A DNA stretch of 64,000 nt from Oxalobacter formigenes (GCF_027158485.1 NZ_JAMKYJ010000012.1); one strand, 5' to 3'; shown: positions 44,220 to 53,352, counted from the stretch's first letter. Numbers and translations are program-made. The notes: generated by a model not told the origin, from the sequence alone.

Positions 44220-45443
44220 TTACGGCTGATGGGCTTCGCATTCTGCCGAAAGGCGTGCGCCATGTCGCGCAATCATCAGTTCTTCATAAGTGGGCAGAAT
44301 CCAGATGGACACGGGGCTCGTGTCCTTGCTGATTTTCAGTTCGCCCAGCTGGTTTGCCCGTTCGTCAAGCTCCAGACCGAGCCAGTCGAGCTGTTCACAT
44401 ACTGCTGCGCGGATTTCCGGCGAACGTTCGCCAATGCCTGCGGTGAATACGAATGAATCCAGTCCGCCGCAGGCTGCTGCGAGAGAACCGGTTTCCCTGA
44501 CGACCCGATAGACGAAGAGTTCAAGCGCCGTTTTTGCCGACGGTGCGTCACTCTTCATCAGGTCACGGACATCGTTGCTGATACCCGAAACCCCCAACAA
44601 TCCCGATTCCTGATAGAGCAGCGTTTCCAGTTCCTTTGCGTTCATGCCTTCGTGCTGGAGAAGATACAAAATGACGCCCGGGTCGAGCTGGCCGCACCGG
44701 GTTCCCATGACGAGTCCGTCGAGTGCAGAGAAGCCCATTGTGCTGGCGACGCTTTTTCCGCCGATCATCGCACACATGCTTGCACCACTTCCAAGATGGG
44801 CGATAATGGTTCGTCCCATGGCGGCGTGCATGTCGATATGTTTCAGTTCCATGCTGACGTATTCGAAAGAAAGGCCGTGGAAGCCGAAACGCAACAGGCC
44901 TTTGTCCGTCAGCGACTGGGGCAAGCCATAGAGCTTGGCGATATAGGGGTTCGTCTTGTGAAAAGACGTATCGAAGCAAACGATCTGGCACAGGCCGGGG
45001 TAGCGGGCTGCGAGCGTGTCGATAACCGTCAGAATGCGCGGCTGGTGAAGGGGAGCCAGCGGGATGAGTTTGCGCAGGTTCTCAAGAACTTCGGGTGTGA
45101 CCAGAATCGGTTCGTCGTAAAGAGTCCCGCCGTGGAGCATGCGATGACCAACGGCACTGAGATGGTCGGGCGCCAGAAATTTCTCGATCCACTCAATCAG
45201 AAATGCCAGCAGTTCATCGAGCGATGTCGCCTTGTCCCAGTGGTATTCGTCAATCTGGTACTTGTCATCATCGAAAGCAATAAAAAAAGGTTTGTCGCTT
45301 CCTATGCCTTCAATGCCGCCATCCGTGCGGCGTTCAAGCCGTTTGTCATGCGTTTCGGCGAACAGGGAATATTTCAGGCTGGATGAGCCGGCATTAATCA
45401 CCGCGAAAAAACGCTGGTTTGCATGTGTGTCCAATTCACTCAT
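44220..45443 (-). CDS. ackA: Acetate kinase
   Basis: A 407-residue ASKHA-fold enzyme that interconverts acetyl phosphate + ADP with acetate + ATP. The start block AVINAGSSSLKYSLF binds phosphate. GHRMLHGG holds the catalytic Arg/His, CFDTSFHKTNP the catalytic Asp, IAHLGSGASMCAM the nucleotide loop, and FSALDGLVMGTRCGQLDPG follows; FTAGIGERSPEIRA and MIARHGARL close it. There is no pta next to it within the window. It is convergent with tsaD (12 bases). Confidence 0.95.
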   Translation of the reverse strand: MSELDTHANQRFFAVINAGSSSLKYSLFAETHDKRLERRTDGGIEGIGSDKPFFIAFDDDKYQIDEYHWDKATSLDELLAFLIEWIEKFLAPDHLSAVGHRMLHGGTLYDEPILVTPEVLENLRKLIPLAPLHQPRILTVIDTLAARYPGLCQIVCFDTSFHKTNPYIAKLYGLPQSLTDKGLLRFGFHGLSFEYVSMELKHIDMHAAMGRTIIAHLGSGASMCAMIGGKSVASTMGFSALDGLVMGTRCGQLDPGVILYLLQHEGMNAKELETLLYQESGLLGVSGISNDVRDLMKSDAPSAKTALELFVYRVVRETGSLAAACGGLDSFVFTAGIGERSPEIRAAVCEQLDWLGLELDERANQLGELKISKDTSPVSIWILPTYEELMIARHGARLSAECEAHQP

Positions 45444-45737
45444 CCGGGCGCTCCTGTATGTGCTTTTTTACTATTCTAAATGAAACGCGACTTTCTCTGG
45501 CATTGAAAAGCCCGTTTGTTTCGTCATTTGTTCATAAACAGGCGATATGCGAGAAAAAGGTTTTTTCATACGCGTACTTTATTGTTTTTCCAGAGATGAT
45601 TTCTTGTGAGGAAACAGGAACTGATTCAAAAAATTCGGGATAGAAAAAACTTCATTTACAAGTCCGCACCATAAATGCGATAGAATCCGACAATTGATGG
45701 AGGCTGCCGCTAAAAAGGGTGGCATGTGACGTGAAAT

Positions 45738-46472
45738 ATGAATCCGACTGAACCGTTGAAAAAAGATATCGTCGAGTTCGAGGGGCCTTCTGTTCCTCTG
45801 GCTACTCCGGGATATCTCCATAAAATTTACTGGTGGGCGTACGAGCATCCTCTGGCTGTCCGTTTCTGGGATCATGGCTTGCTCATCAACCTGATCCTTC
45901 TGGGCAATTACGACCGTCTTGTGGACGCTGTCCTGGAAGAATTCCCTTCCCCCATGACGGGATCGACCTTGCAGATTTCGTGCGCATACGGGAAACTGAC
46001 ACCGCGCCTGCAAACCCATCTCGGCAAAGATGGCACTCTGGATGTGATCGATGTATTGAATGTCCAGCTCGAGAATGTCCGCCGGAAATTGAGACGGCCG
46101 GACGACAGAATCCGGCTGATCCAGTGTGACGCAACCGATCTGCATTGTCCGGATGAATCTTACGACAGGGCGCTGATGTTTTTCCTGCCGCATGAATTGC
46201 CTGAAGACAAAAGACGGCAAGCGCTCGCCGAAGCTTTCAGGGTCGTCAAGCCGGGTGGGCAAATCGTTCTGGTCGAGTTTCACAATCCGAACTGGTGGCA
46301 TCCCCTGAAATGGTACCAGCGGCTGGTATTTTTACTGTTTGAACCGTTTGCGATGGATATGTGGCGCCATGAACTGGCGGATTATTTTCCAAAGGGGGCA
46401 AATTATTCTGTAACAAACATGAAATCGTATTTTGGTGGTCTTTACCAGAAGCTCGTTATTGTCAAAAAATGA
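45738..46472 (+). CDS. rquA: RquA-like rhodoquinone biosynthesis enzyme
   Basis: A 244-residue SAM-fold protein. In place of the GxGxG loop it has LQISCAYGKLTPRLQTHLG. Its N-terminal YLHKIYWWAYEHPLAVRFWD and LLINLILLGNYDRLVDAVL, and DVIDVLNVQLENVRRKL later, recall the RquA family (YWWAYVHP, LVNLILWGNYARLRDA, QVACVYG from memory), not UbiE. RquA converts ubiquinone to rhodoquinone by replacing a methoxy group with an amino group from SAM; rhodoquinone then feeds electrons to fumarate reductase in anaerobic respiration. FFLPHELPEDKRRQALAEA and VLVEFHNPNWWHPLKWYQR also fit. No other quinone gene is near. The call needs a database check. Confidence 0.78.
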   Translation: MNPTEPLKKDIVEFEGPSVPLATPGYLHKIYWWAYEHPLAVRFWDHGLLINLILLGNYDRLVDAVLEEFPSPMTGSTLQISCAYGKLTPRLQTHLGKDGTLDVIDVLNVQLENVRRKLRRPDDRIRLIQCDATDLHCPDESYDRALMFFLPHELPEDKRRQALAEAFRVVKPGGQIVLVEFHNPNWWHPLKWYQRLVFLLFEPFAMDMWRHELADYFPKGANYSVTNMKSYFGGLYQKLVIVKK

Positions 46473-46520
46473 ATGGCGTCATGGTAAGGCAAGCCTTTCA
46501 ATAGCGTTTTGAATGAAGTA

Positions 46521-46541
46521 TTTACGACACCTTGTCGTAAA
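46521..46541. promoter_or_regulatory. Perfect inverted repeat upstream of the rpsP promoter
   Basis: TTTACGACA (46521-46529) and TGTCGTAAA (46533-46541) with a 3-base spacer. No T-run follows, so it is more like a protein-binding site than a terminator. It lies between rquA and the rpsP promoter. Confidence 0.5.
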
Positions 46542-46546
46542 TTAAC

Positions 46547-46575
46547 TATTGCGTTGAAGGGAATTCGGATATAAT
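46547..46575 (+). promoter_or_regulatory. Probable promoter of the rpsP operon
   Basis: TATAAT at 46570-46575, with a weak -35 (TATTGC or TTGCGT) 15-17 bases upstream. The rpsP start is 38 bases further on. Confidence 0.55.
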
Positions 46576-46612
46576 CTCAGGTTTTCCGTTCGAACTTTTT
46601 TTTGGAAGACTT

Positions 46613-46852
46613 ATGGTCGTTATTCGTTTAGCTCGTGGTGGCGCAAAAAAACGCCCTTTTTATCAAATCGTCGCAACCGATTCCCGCAATCGTCGTGATG
46701 GACGTTTCATCGAACGCCTCGGCACGTACAATCCTTTCGCAGCTGAAAGCGAAAAAGGTATCACTATTGCAACAGACCGTCTGGCCTACTGGCAAGGCGT
46801 TGGTGCAAAACTGTCCCCGACGGTTGCACGCCTCGTTGCCTCGGCCAAATAA
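46613..46852 (+). CDS. rpsP: Ribosomal protein S16
   Basis: Small-subunit protein of 79 residues needed for 30S assembly. The whole family profile is visible: VVIRLARGGAKKRPFYQIV, DSRNRRDGRFIERLGTYNP and DRLAYWQGVGAKLSPTVARL. It is the first gene of the rpsP-rimM-trmD-rplS operon found across proteobacteria. Confidence 0.97.
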   Translation: MVVIRLARGGAKKRPFYQIVATDSRNRRDGRFIERLGTYNPFAAESEKGITIATDRLAYWQGVGAKLSPTVARLVASAK

Positions 46853-46867
46853 TCGGCTGCTTTAAAT

Positions 46868-47410
46868 TTGGCAAACAGGGCCGGTCATATCGAGGTTCCA
46901 TCCGACCTGATTGAGGTCGGTCATATCAGCGGTGCCTATGGCATCCGCGGATGGGCGAAAATTGTGCCTTATTCCGCAGAAGCCGAAGCGATGCTGAGAG
47001 TAAAAGACTGGTGGCTGGATTTGCCTGACATGCATAACGTCAAGGTTATGCAGGCCAGAAGACAGGGCGATGAAATCGTCGCCCATTTTTCCGGTATAGA
47101 CAACCGCGAGGCTGCTGAAGCCTTGCGGGGTTCTGTCATTTGCATTTCCCGCAGCCGTTTTCCGGAATTGCCGGAAGACGAATATTACTGGGTCGATCTG
47201 ATCGGACTTTCCGTTTTCAATCTTCGCGGCGACGCGCTGGGAACGGTCAGGGGCCTTATAGACAATGGGGCTCATCCTGTTTTGCAGGTGGCTGTTGAAG
47301 ATTCCGAAAACAAGGTCAGGGAATTGCTGATTCCGTTTGTCGATCAGTTTATTGACGATGTTGACCGGGAAGGCGGAAAAATAACAGTTGACTGGGAACT
47401 GGATTATTGA
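46868..47410 (+). CDS. rimM: Ribosome maturation factor RimM
   Basis: A 180-residue factor that binds S19 and helps 16S rRNA processing and 30S maturation. Domains: RimM N-terminal beta-barrel (about 15-98; EVGHISGAYGIRGWAKIVP) and PRC barrel (about 100-178; YYWVDLIGLSVFN, LLIPFVDQFIDDVD). The only plausible start is TTG at 46868, since no ATG or GTG lies between the rpsP stop and the first conserved block. rimM is in the same frame as rpsP, with a single TAA between. Confidence 0.93.
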   Translation: MANRAGHIEVPSDLIEVGHISGAYGIRGWAKIVPYSAEAEAMLRVKDWWLDLPDMHNVKVMQARRQGDEIVAHFSGIDNREAAEALRGSVICISRSRFPELPEDEYYWVDLIGLSVFNLRGDALGTVRGLIDNGAHPVLQVAVEDSENKVRELLIPFVDQFIDDVDREGGKITVDWELDY

Positions 47411-47454
47411 TTTCCTGTCAGGTTTTATGAACAGTCATTTTCGATTCGTTTGTG

Positions 47455-48219
47455 ATGCAATTTGACATCATCACCTTGTTTCCCGAAATGTTTTCCGCTT
47501 TGACGGATTCGGGCATTACAAGAAGGGCATTTGAAGAAAAAAAATGTTCCCTCTCTTTGTGGAATCCTCGCGATTTTACGCAGGACAGACATCGAACCGT
47601 GGATGACCGGCCTTATGGCGGTGGTCCGGGTATGGTCATGATGGTGCAACCTCTGGAAGACGCCATCAATGCAGCAAAAGAACGGCAGCGTCAGTCGGCA
47701 GTAACTGAAACTAAAGTCATTTATCTCTCACCGCAGGGAAAGCCGCTTGATCATCGGAAGGTGATGGAGCTGAAGGATTTGCCGGGTCTGATTTTGTTGT
47801 GCGGCAGATACGAAGCAGTTGATCAGAGGCTGATCGACAGCTTTGTCGATGAAGAAATCAGCATGGGCGATTTTGTCTTGTCCGGCGGTGAAATTCCGGC
47901 AATGGCTTTGATGGATGCCGTTATCCGCCAGTTGCCAGGCGTTTTGCATGATGAATTGTCGGCAGTGGAAGACAGTTTTGTTTCGGGAATTCTCGACTGT
48001 CCGCATTACACCAGACCACCGGAATACAAAGGCGTTGCGGTCCCGGACATTCTGACAGGCGGCAATCATGCTGAAATCGAAAAATGGCGTCGTCAGCAGG
48101 CACTTCTGATGACGCAAAGGAAAAGGCCGGATCTGATCGAAAAGGCCGATCTTGAGGGAAGTCTTTCCCGTGAGGATAAAGCGTTTTTAAGTAGTCGTAA
48201 CAAGCAGTATGGTGTATAG
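47455..48219 (+). CDS. trmD: tRNA (guanine-N1)-methyltransferase TrmD
   Basis: A SPOUT-class methyltransferase of 254 residues that makes m1G37 in tRNAs for Leu, Pro and Arg and prevents +1 frameshifts. Family motifs: MQFDIITLFPEMF, DRPYGGGPGMVMM, YLSPQGKPLDH, LLCGRYEAVDQRLID with the knot residues, and SMGDFVLSGGEIPAM. The ATG at 47455 follows a GTG at 47452 that could also start it. It follows rimM by 44 bases. Confidence 0.97.
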   Translation: MQFDIITLFPEMFSALTDSGITRRAFEEKKCSLSLWNPRDFTQDRHRTVDDRPYGGGPGMVMMVQPLEDAINAAKERQRQSAVTETKVIYLSPQGKPLDHRKVMELKDLPGLILLCGRYEAVDQRLIDSFVDEEISMGDFVLSGGEIPAMALMDAVIRQLPGVLHDELSAVEDSFVSGILDCPHYTRPPEYKGVAVPDILTGGNHAEIEKWRRQQALLMTQRKRPDLIEKADLEGSLSREDKAFLSSRNKQYGV

Positions 48220-48335
48220 TAGCAGGATGAACCTTGTGTTCATTTTTTATTAACCGTCATCCTATACCGGGTATCAGTCGCCAGACATAAAAGGAATTGT
48301 TCCAGTACGCCGGCACGATGGCATCAGGAGTTGAA

Positions 48336-48713
48336 ATGAATCTGATTCAGCAATTAGAAAAAGAAGAAATCGAACGTCTGGGCAAAAGCATCCCTGACTT
48401 CGCACCAGGCGATACCGTCATTGTCAGCGTTATGGTTGTTGAAGGCAACCGTAAACGTGCACAGGCTTACGAAGGTGTGGTTATCTCCCGTCGTAACCGT
48501 GGTTTGAATTCAAACTTCATCGTCCGCAAGATTTCTTCAGGTGAAGGTGTCGAACGTACATTCCAGTTATACTCTCCACTGATCGCTTCCATCGAAGTCA
48601 AACGTCGTGGTGATGTACGTCGCGCAAAACTGTTTTATCTGCGTGAACGTTCTGGCAAGTCTGCACGTATTAAAGAAAAACTGCCTAGCCGGAGCGCAAA
48701 AAGCGCTGAATAA
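48336..48713 (+). CDS. rplS: Ribosomal protein L19
   Basis: Large-subunit protein (125 residues) at the 30S-50S interface. MNLIQQLEKEEIERLGKSIP, FAPGDTVIVSVMVVEG and GVVISRRNRGLNSNF are diagnostic. The ATG at 48336 has GGAG upstream and begins at the family start; a longer frame from 48297 does not. It is last in the operon and followed by a terminator. Confidence 0.96.
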   Translation: MNLIQQLEKEEIERLGKSIPDFAPGDTVIVSVMVVEGNRKRAQAYEGVVISRRNRGLNSNFIVRKISSGEGVERTFQLYSPLIASIEVKRRGDVRRAKLFYLRERSGKSARIKEKLPSRSAKSAE

Positions 48714-48736
48714 TTGAGCTTTCAGTTCAGTTACGT

Positions 48737-48766
48737 AAGGGGGCATCTTCGGAGCCCCCTTTTTTG
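48737..48766 (+). terminator. Terminator of the rpsP-rplS operon
   Basis: AAGGGGGC and GCCCCCTT with a 9-base loop and a T-run. The next gene's GGAGG lies only 9 bases after it. Confidence 0.92.
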
Positions 48767-48783
48767 CATTGCAAGGAGGAAAC

Positions 48784-49455
48784 GTGGCTAAATTGGGATT
48801 TGAACCAGAAAATCTTCCTGTCGATTTTGTCGGCAGCGGAGAGGCAATTGACCCGGAAAAACTGACTCCGGAATGGATACGCAAACGTTTTTCCAATCCT
48901 CCTGTCTGGAAACCGGAAATCAATTCGGAACCGGCTTTCGTCCATCGTGACAGATGGATACCGGCCGCTGTACTGGTGCCTCTCGTGGACAGAAAAGACG
49001 GCCTTTCCCTGATGCTGACGCAGCGTGCCGCCCATATGCACGATCATCCTGGACAAATCAGTTTTCCCGGTGGCCGCGTCGATTTGACGGACAGTACCCG
49101 TATTGAAACGGCCTTGCGTGAAATGGAAGAAGAGGTCGGTATCGATCGCCAGCACGTCAGTGTTTTGGGAACCCTGCCGGAATACCGGACGGGGAGCGGT
49201 TACAGGGTTACGCCGGTGGTTTCCATTGTCACGCCTCCATTCGATCTGCATGCCAATCCGGATGAGGTCGCTGAGGTTTTCGAAGTTCCCTTTCCGTTTT
49301 TTATGGATGGAACCAATTACCAGATGAGAACGGCAGAGTTTCCGAATGGCGCGGGAAAAAGGTCTTTTTATACCATCCCTTATGAAAACCGTGTTGTCTG
49401 GGGTGCAACGGCCGGGATGTTGCGTAATTTGTACCATTTTCTCAGCGCAAAATAA
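48784..49455 (+). CDS. NUDIX hydrolase, CoA pyrophosphatase type
   Basis: A 223-residue protein with GTG start at 48784, chosen because AAGGAGG lies just before it. The NUDIX box (GGRVDLTD, then REMEEEVGI) is preceded by the NudL/YeaB/CoAse-type block LMLTQRAAHMHDHPGQISFPG, which distinguishes enzymes that split coenzyme A derivatives into 4'-phosphopantetheine and ADP. TVTPVVSIV-like RVTPVVSIVTPPFDL also fits. The extra N-terminal 65 residues are usual in this family. It is followed by the CobD/CbiB-family gene. Confidence 0.88.
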   Translation: MAKLGFEPENLPVDFVGSGEAIDPEKLTPEWIRKRFSNPPVWKPEINSEPAFVHRDRWIPAAVLVPLVDRKDGLSLMLTQRAAHMHDHPGQISFPGGRVDLTDSTRIETALREMEEEVGIDRQHVSVLGTLPEYRTGSGYRVTPVVSIVTPPFDLHANPDEVAEVFEVPFPFFMDGTNYQMRTAEFPNGAGKRSFYTIPYENRVVWGATAGMLRNLYHFLSAK

Positions 49456-49631
49456 TAGTGCCGAAAAACGTCAATCCCCTACAATTATCCGAAACTGGCA
49501 TTAGAATGGCGATATTGGCTGGCTTCGACAAGTTTGCCAATACGTTTTTCAGGCGCCGGAAAGATGGTCAGGTTTGATTCCAATGACCGGCTCGGTTAAT
49601 GTATCGACAGGTCGGCTTTTTCTGGATTCCC

Positions 49632-50582
49632 ATGTTTTTCTTCTCGATTCTTTGTGCATTGCTCATTGACCACTTTCGGCCAATGCGTACAAATAATCTT
49701 TTTTTGGCCCTGTTGCGCGCGACAGGTGCACATGTCAGATCCTGGTGCGATACGGGAACGTCGCATCATGGCTGTCTGGGCTGGATTGTCGCCAATGCCA
49801 TGCTCGCCATACCGGTATTGATGGTGTACTGGATTTGCCAGCTGATTCATCCTCTTTTAGGCCTGCTGTGGAGTATTCTTATCCTGTATCTGTGTATGGG
49901 ATTCAGAAATTACAACCATTATTTTTCAGCCATACAGATGGCTCTGTTAAACGGAGAACAAATGCAGGCACGAAATTTGCTTGGAGAATGGTGTGATTGC
50001 GATGCGTCGGCAATGGACACGGCTGATATTACCCGTATGGCGATCGAAAAAGCGTTGATCAGCGTCCAGAAGGATGTTTTCGGCATTATTTTCTGGTTCG
50101 TTTTGCCATTCGGTCCTGCAGGTGCAATACTGTACCGGTTTTCATCCTATTTGCAAAAAAGCTGGAATGAACCGGACGATAGCGACAGTTTCGGGTTATT
50201 TGCAAAAAAAATATTTTACTGGATCGACTGGGTACCGGTCAGGCTGACGGCATTGTCGTTCGCAATAGTCGGCAATTTTGAAGATGCGATTTACGCATGG
50301 CGAAATTTTGCAGGACGCTGGAAAAACCGGAATATCGGCATATTGCTGGCATCCGCCGGCGGCGCGATGGGTGTCAAGCTCGGGACACCTTTTGAACGGG
50401 CCATCCGTGGGACATTTGTTGATCTGAATTCGTTTGTCACGATGGGATATGAATCCGAGTCTTTCCCGGGCGAAGAGCCGAAAATAAGATATTTGCAAAG
50501 CGCGCTCGGCTTGATCTGGCGGGCTTTACTGTTGTGGTTGCTATTGTTGTTTTTCTTTTCAATCGCTTTTAACTTTGCCTGA
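49632..50582 (+). CDS. CobD/CbiB-family membrane protein
   Basis: A 316-residue inner-membrane protein with about five hydrophobic segments. The family's first part is visible: FFFSILCALLIDHFRPM, WCDTGTSHHGCLGWIVANAM and LGEWC. True CobD/CbiB makes adenosylcobinamide phosphate. In Burkholderiales a paralogue with this name lies beside the NUDIX gene without other cobalamin genes and its function is unclear. Here too there is no cob gene in the window, although QueG needs cobalamin. I place the start at 49632 because it is just before the first membrane helix. Confidence 0.8.
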   Translation: MFFFSILCALLIDHFRPMRTNNLFLALLRATGAHVRSWCDTGTSHHGCLGWIVANAMLAIPVLMVYWICQLIHPLLGLLWSILILYLCMGFRNYNHYFSAIQMALLNGEQMQARNLLGEWCDCDASAMDTADITRMAIEKALISVQKDVFGIIFWFVLPFGPAGAILYRFSSYLQKSWNEPDDSDSFGLFAKKIFYWIDWVPVRLTALSFAIVGNFEDAIYAWRNFAGRWKNRNIGILLASAGGAMGVKLGTPFERAIRGTFVDLNSFVTMGYESESFPGEEPKIRYLQSALGLIWRALLLWLLLLFFFSIAFNFA

Positions 50583-50625
50583 CTGAAAAGAAGGGCAGGA
50601 AATTGAAAATGGTACAGGTTTAATT

Positions 50626-52869
50626 ATGGTTTCTTCAGTATTGATCAGTGATGCAGTCGAACATCTGACAGCGGGACTTACTCCTGAAGACGGCAAAAAG
50701 GTGATGGAAGCCTATGTATTTGCCAAAGAGTCCTATGGTGATATCCATATTGAAAGTGGTGAGCTGGCAATTGACTATTCGAAAGCCATCGGTTTGATAC
50801 TGGCGGAACTGAATACGGATTCCCAGACGCGAAGTGCCGGTTTGCTGGCTGTTTTGCCAAGATATAACCCGGAGATTGCCTCGCAAATAGAATCGCGATT
50901 CGGGGTGGAAGTATCCAATCTGGTCGATAGCGTCATCAAATTATTCAAACTGCGTGATCTCACCGGCAATCTGGAAGAGATCGCCCAGGGAAAAAATGCT
51001 GCGCAGATCAGGAAGGCACAAGCCGAAACCTTGCGCAAAATGCTTCTGGCAATGGCTGCCGATATGCGTGTCGTGATGATACGGCTGGCTGCGCGAATGG
51101 CTTCCTTGCGATATCTGGCGAAGATCAAGAAAGATACCAGTGACAGACGCCAGTATGCCAAGGAAACACTCGAAATTTATGCGCCACTGGCGAACCGGCT
51201 CGGCATCTGGCAGGTCAAGTGGGAGCTTGAAGACCTTTCTTTCCGGTTTATCGAACCGGATGCTTATAAAAACATAGCCAAAAGTCTGGAAGAAAAACGG
51301 ACCGAGCGGGAAGAATTCATCCGGCTCATGATCGAACGCCTGAAAAAAGAGCTGGAAAAAGTCGATATCAGGGCGGAAGTTTATGGCCGTCCGAAACATA
51401 TCTACAGTATTTATAACAAGATGCGCGGAAAATCCCTCGATTTTTCGCAAATGTACGATTTGCGCGCCGTGCGGATTATCGTCGATGACATCAAGAGCTG
51501 CTTTACCGTACTGGATATTGTCAACAGATTGTGGACGCCGATACTGGAAGAATTCGACGATTACATTTCCCGTCCGAAGCCCAATGGTTACCAGTCTCTG
51601 CATACGGTTGTCGTTGCCGAGAACGGGCAACCTTTCGAAGTGCAGATACGGACGCAGGAAATGCACAGGCTGGCTGAATACGGTGTGGCAGCCCATTGGA
51701 GATACAAGGAAACAGGCGGTTCGACTTTCGTTGCCCAGCAGTATGACGAAAAAATCTCGTATTTGAGACAGCTTCTCTCATGGAAGACAGAAGTGGATGA
51801 TGTCGTTGTCGATGAAGACAACGCTCATAAGGAATGGGTTGAAAAGATCAAGGCAACGACACTCGATGACCGGATTTATGTGCTGACTCCACAGGCGCGA
51901 GTGATCGATTTGCCGCAGGGAGCGACACCGATTGATTTTGCCTATCAGGTTCACAGTGACGTCGGTCATCGTTGCCGGGGCGCAAGGGTCGATGGCGTCA
52001 TGGTACCGCTCTCTACGCCACTGAAAAGCGGACAAACAGTCGAAATCATCACTGCCAAGGGCGCGACAGGCAATATCGGTCCTTCCCGTGACTGGTTGAA
52101 TCCAGAGTATTCCGTCAACCCCAGAACGCAGGCAAAAATCCGTGCGTGGTTCAACGGGGTCGAATATCAGGAAACCGTTGCATCTGGCCGCGGCATTATC
52201 GAAAAGCTGCTTCAGCGTGAAGGAAAAACGGCGGTCAATCTGGAAGATCTCGCACGCAAACTGGAATTTTCCAAAGTTGAAGAATTATTTTATGCTGCCG
52301 GCAAGGACAAGCTGAATCTTCGCAATGTCGAGGCGATTCTGCATGGCAATGACACACCGAAGGAGACGAAACAGGACGACGATATTATTCGCAAGAGCCG
52401 GTCGTCAAGCGTTGCCAGCGGAGCGAAGTCGGGCATTCTGGTCGTCGGAACGGAAGGCCTTTTGACCCAGATGGCAAAATGCTGCAAGCCGGCGCCACCC
52501 GATCCGATTGTCGGTTTTGTAACTCGAGGAAAAGGGGTTTCCATTCACCGGAAAGACTGCAAGAATTTTCTGGAAATGGAAAAAAAGGCTCCCGAACGTG
52601 TCATCCAGACGGCATGGGGAACTCCGGAACCCGATACGGTTTATCCGGTCGATATTTACGTTCTGGCCAATGACCGGCAGGGATTGTTGCGCGATGTGTC
52701 CGATATTTTCATGAGAGAGAAAATCAATGTTATCGGTGTTCATACGCAGAGCCACAAGGGTCAGGCGAGGATGTCGTTCACCGCTGAGATCGCATCGACG
52801 GACAACCTTGGAAAAGCGCTTCAGATGATTGGCGAAATCAATGGAGTGACCGAGGTAAAGCGTCATTGA
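50626..52869 (+). CDS. relA: GTP pyrophosphokinase RelA
   Basis: Stringent-response enzyme of 747 residues that makes (p)ppGpp from ATP and GTP/GDP on starved ribosomes. The N-terminal HD domain lacks the HDxxED metal motif (RSAGLLAVLPRYNPEI, RLAARMASLRYL), so it should not degrade ppGpp, which points to RelA rather than SpoT. The synthetase domain (about 215-360) has KHIYSIYNKMRGK, YDLRAVRIIV, DDYISRPKPNGYQSLHTVV and QIRTQEMHRLAEYGVAAHW. TGS (about 415-475; YVLTPQARVIDLPQGATPIDFA), a Cys-containing zinc-finger region (MAKCCKPAPPD) and ACT domain (about 670-745) follow. Confidence 0.94.
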   Translation: MVSSVLISDAVEHLTAGLTPEDGKKVMEAYVFAKESYGDIHIESGELAIDYSKAIGLILAELNTDSQTRSAGLLAVLPRYNPEIASQIESRFGVEVSNLVDSVIKLFKLRDLTGNLEEIAQGKNAAQIRKAQAETLRKMLLAMAADMRVVMIRLAARMASLRYLAKIKKDTSDRRQYAKETLEIYAPLANRLGIWQVKWELEDLSFRFIEPDAYKNIAKSLEEKRTEREEFIRLMIERLKKELEKVDIRAEVYGRPKHIYSIYNKMRGKSLDFSQMYDLRAVRIIVDDIKSCFTVLDIVNRLWTPILEEFDDYISRPKPNGYQSLHTVVVAENGQPFEVQIRTQEMHRLAEYGVAAHWRYKETGGSTFVAQQYDEKISYLRQLLSWKTEVDDVVVDEDNAHKEWVEKIKATTLDDRIYVLTPQARVIDLPQGATPIDFAYQVHSDVGHRCRGARVDGVMVPLSTPLKSGQTVEIITAKGATGNIGPSRDWLNPEYSVNPRTQAKIRAWFNGVEYQETVASGRGIIEKLLQREGKTAVNLEDLARKLEFSKVEELFYAAGKDKLNLRNVEAILHGNDTPKETKQDDDIIRKSRSSSVASGAKSGILVVGTEGLLTQMAKCCKPAPPDPIVGFVTRGKGVSIHRKDCKNFLEMEKKAPERVIQTAWGTPEPDTVYPVDIYVLANDRQGLLRDVSDIFMREKINVIGVHTQSHKGQARMSFTAEIASTDNLGKALQMIGEINGVTEVKRH

Positions 52870-53057
52870 AATGCAGATATGATATTTTCACATTTTTGTT
52901 GAATTTCAGTAGCACGTTTTCCGAAGCTCTTCATCCGATTTGGGAAAACTTTTTTATAAGACAGGTTTAACTGTTAAACTATTGAAATAAACGATGCATT
53001 GGTCGGTTTTCCGTCATTTCAGGGAACGACCGAAAGACAGGAAAAGTTGGGATAATA

Positions 53058-53243
53058 ATGAAAAAATTGTATTTGTTTTTGACTACGCTTCTTCTGGGCG
53101 GCGCAATCATGTCTTACAAGTTGTTTGACACCAATTTCTCTTCCGAGGGAATACAGGAATGGGCTCTCGATGCGCTACTGATTGCTGCCATTCTCGGATT
53201 TATTGCAATGAAATGGCTTAAACACAAAGGTAAACTTGATTGA
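53058..53243 (+). CDS. Small membrane protein of unknown function
   Basis: A 61-residue protein with two hydrophobic stretches (about 3-20 and 37-52) and a lysine-rich C-terminus (KWLKHKGKLD), suggesting two membrane helices with the tail in the cytoplasm. No family recognised. The ATG follows a weak GGGATAATA. It is the first of three small accessory genes after relA. A GTTTAAC-T-GTTAAAC palindrome (52965-52979) lies about 80 bases upstream. Confidence 0.5.
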   Translation: MKKLYLFLTTLLLGGAIMSYKLFDTNFSSEGIQEWALDALLIAAILGFIAMKWLKHKGKLD

Positions 53244-53352
53244 TTGTTTCACTCATGAACGTCATTTTCGTGGCGTTCATTGATGGCTTTTTCACCTTTA
53301 TTAAGCTGGATTGAATCTGAAATAATCCGCTTTCATTTTCAGGTCTGCAATC

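Noticed and set aside
50626..52869. Loss of the HD motif in the ppGpp enzyme as an anomaly
   Set aside because: This is normal for RelA, which only synthesises; a SpoT is expected elsewhere in the genome.
28019..52979. TTAAACA/TGTTTAA-like palindromes at 28019, 32786 and 52965 as one regulon with the 23.6-kb operators
   Set aside because: Arm order and spacing differ from ATTGTTTAAACAAT; in AT-rich spacers such repeats arise easily.
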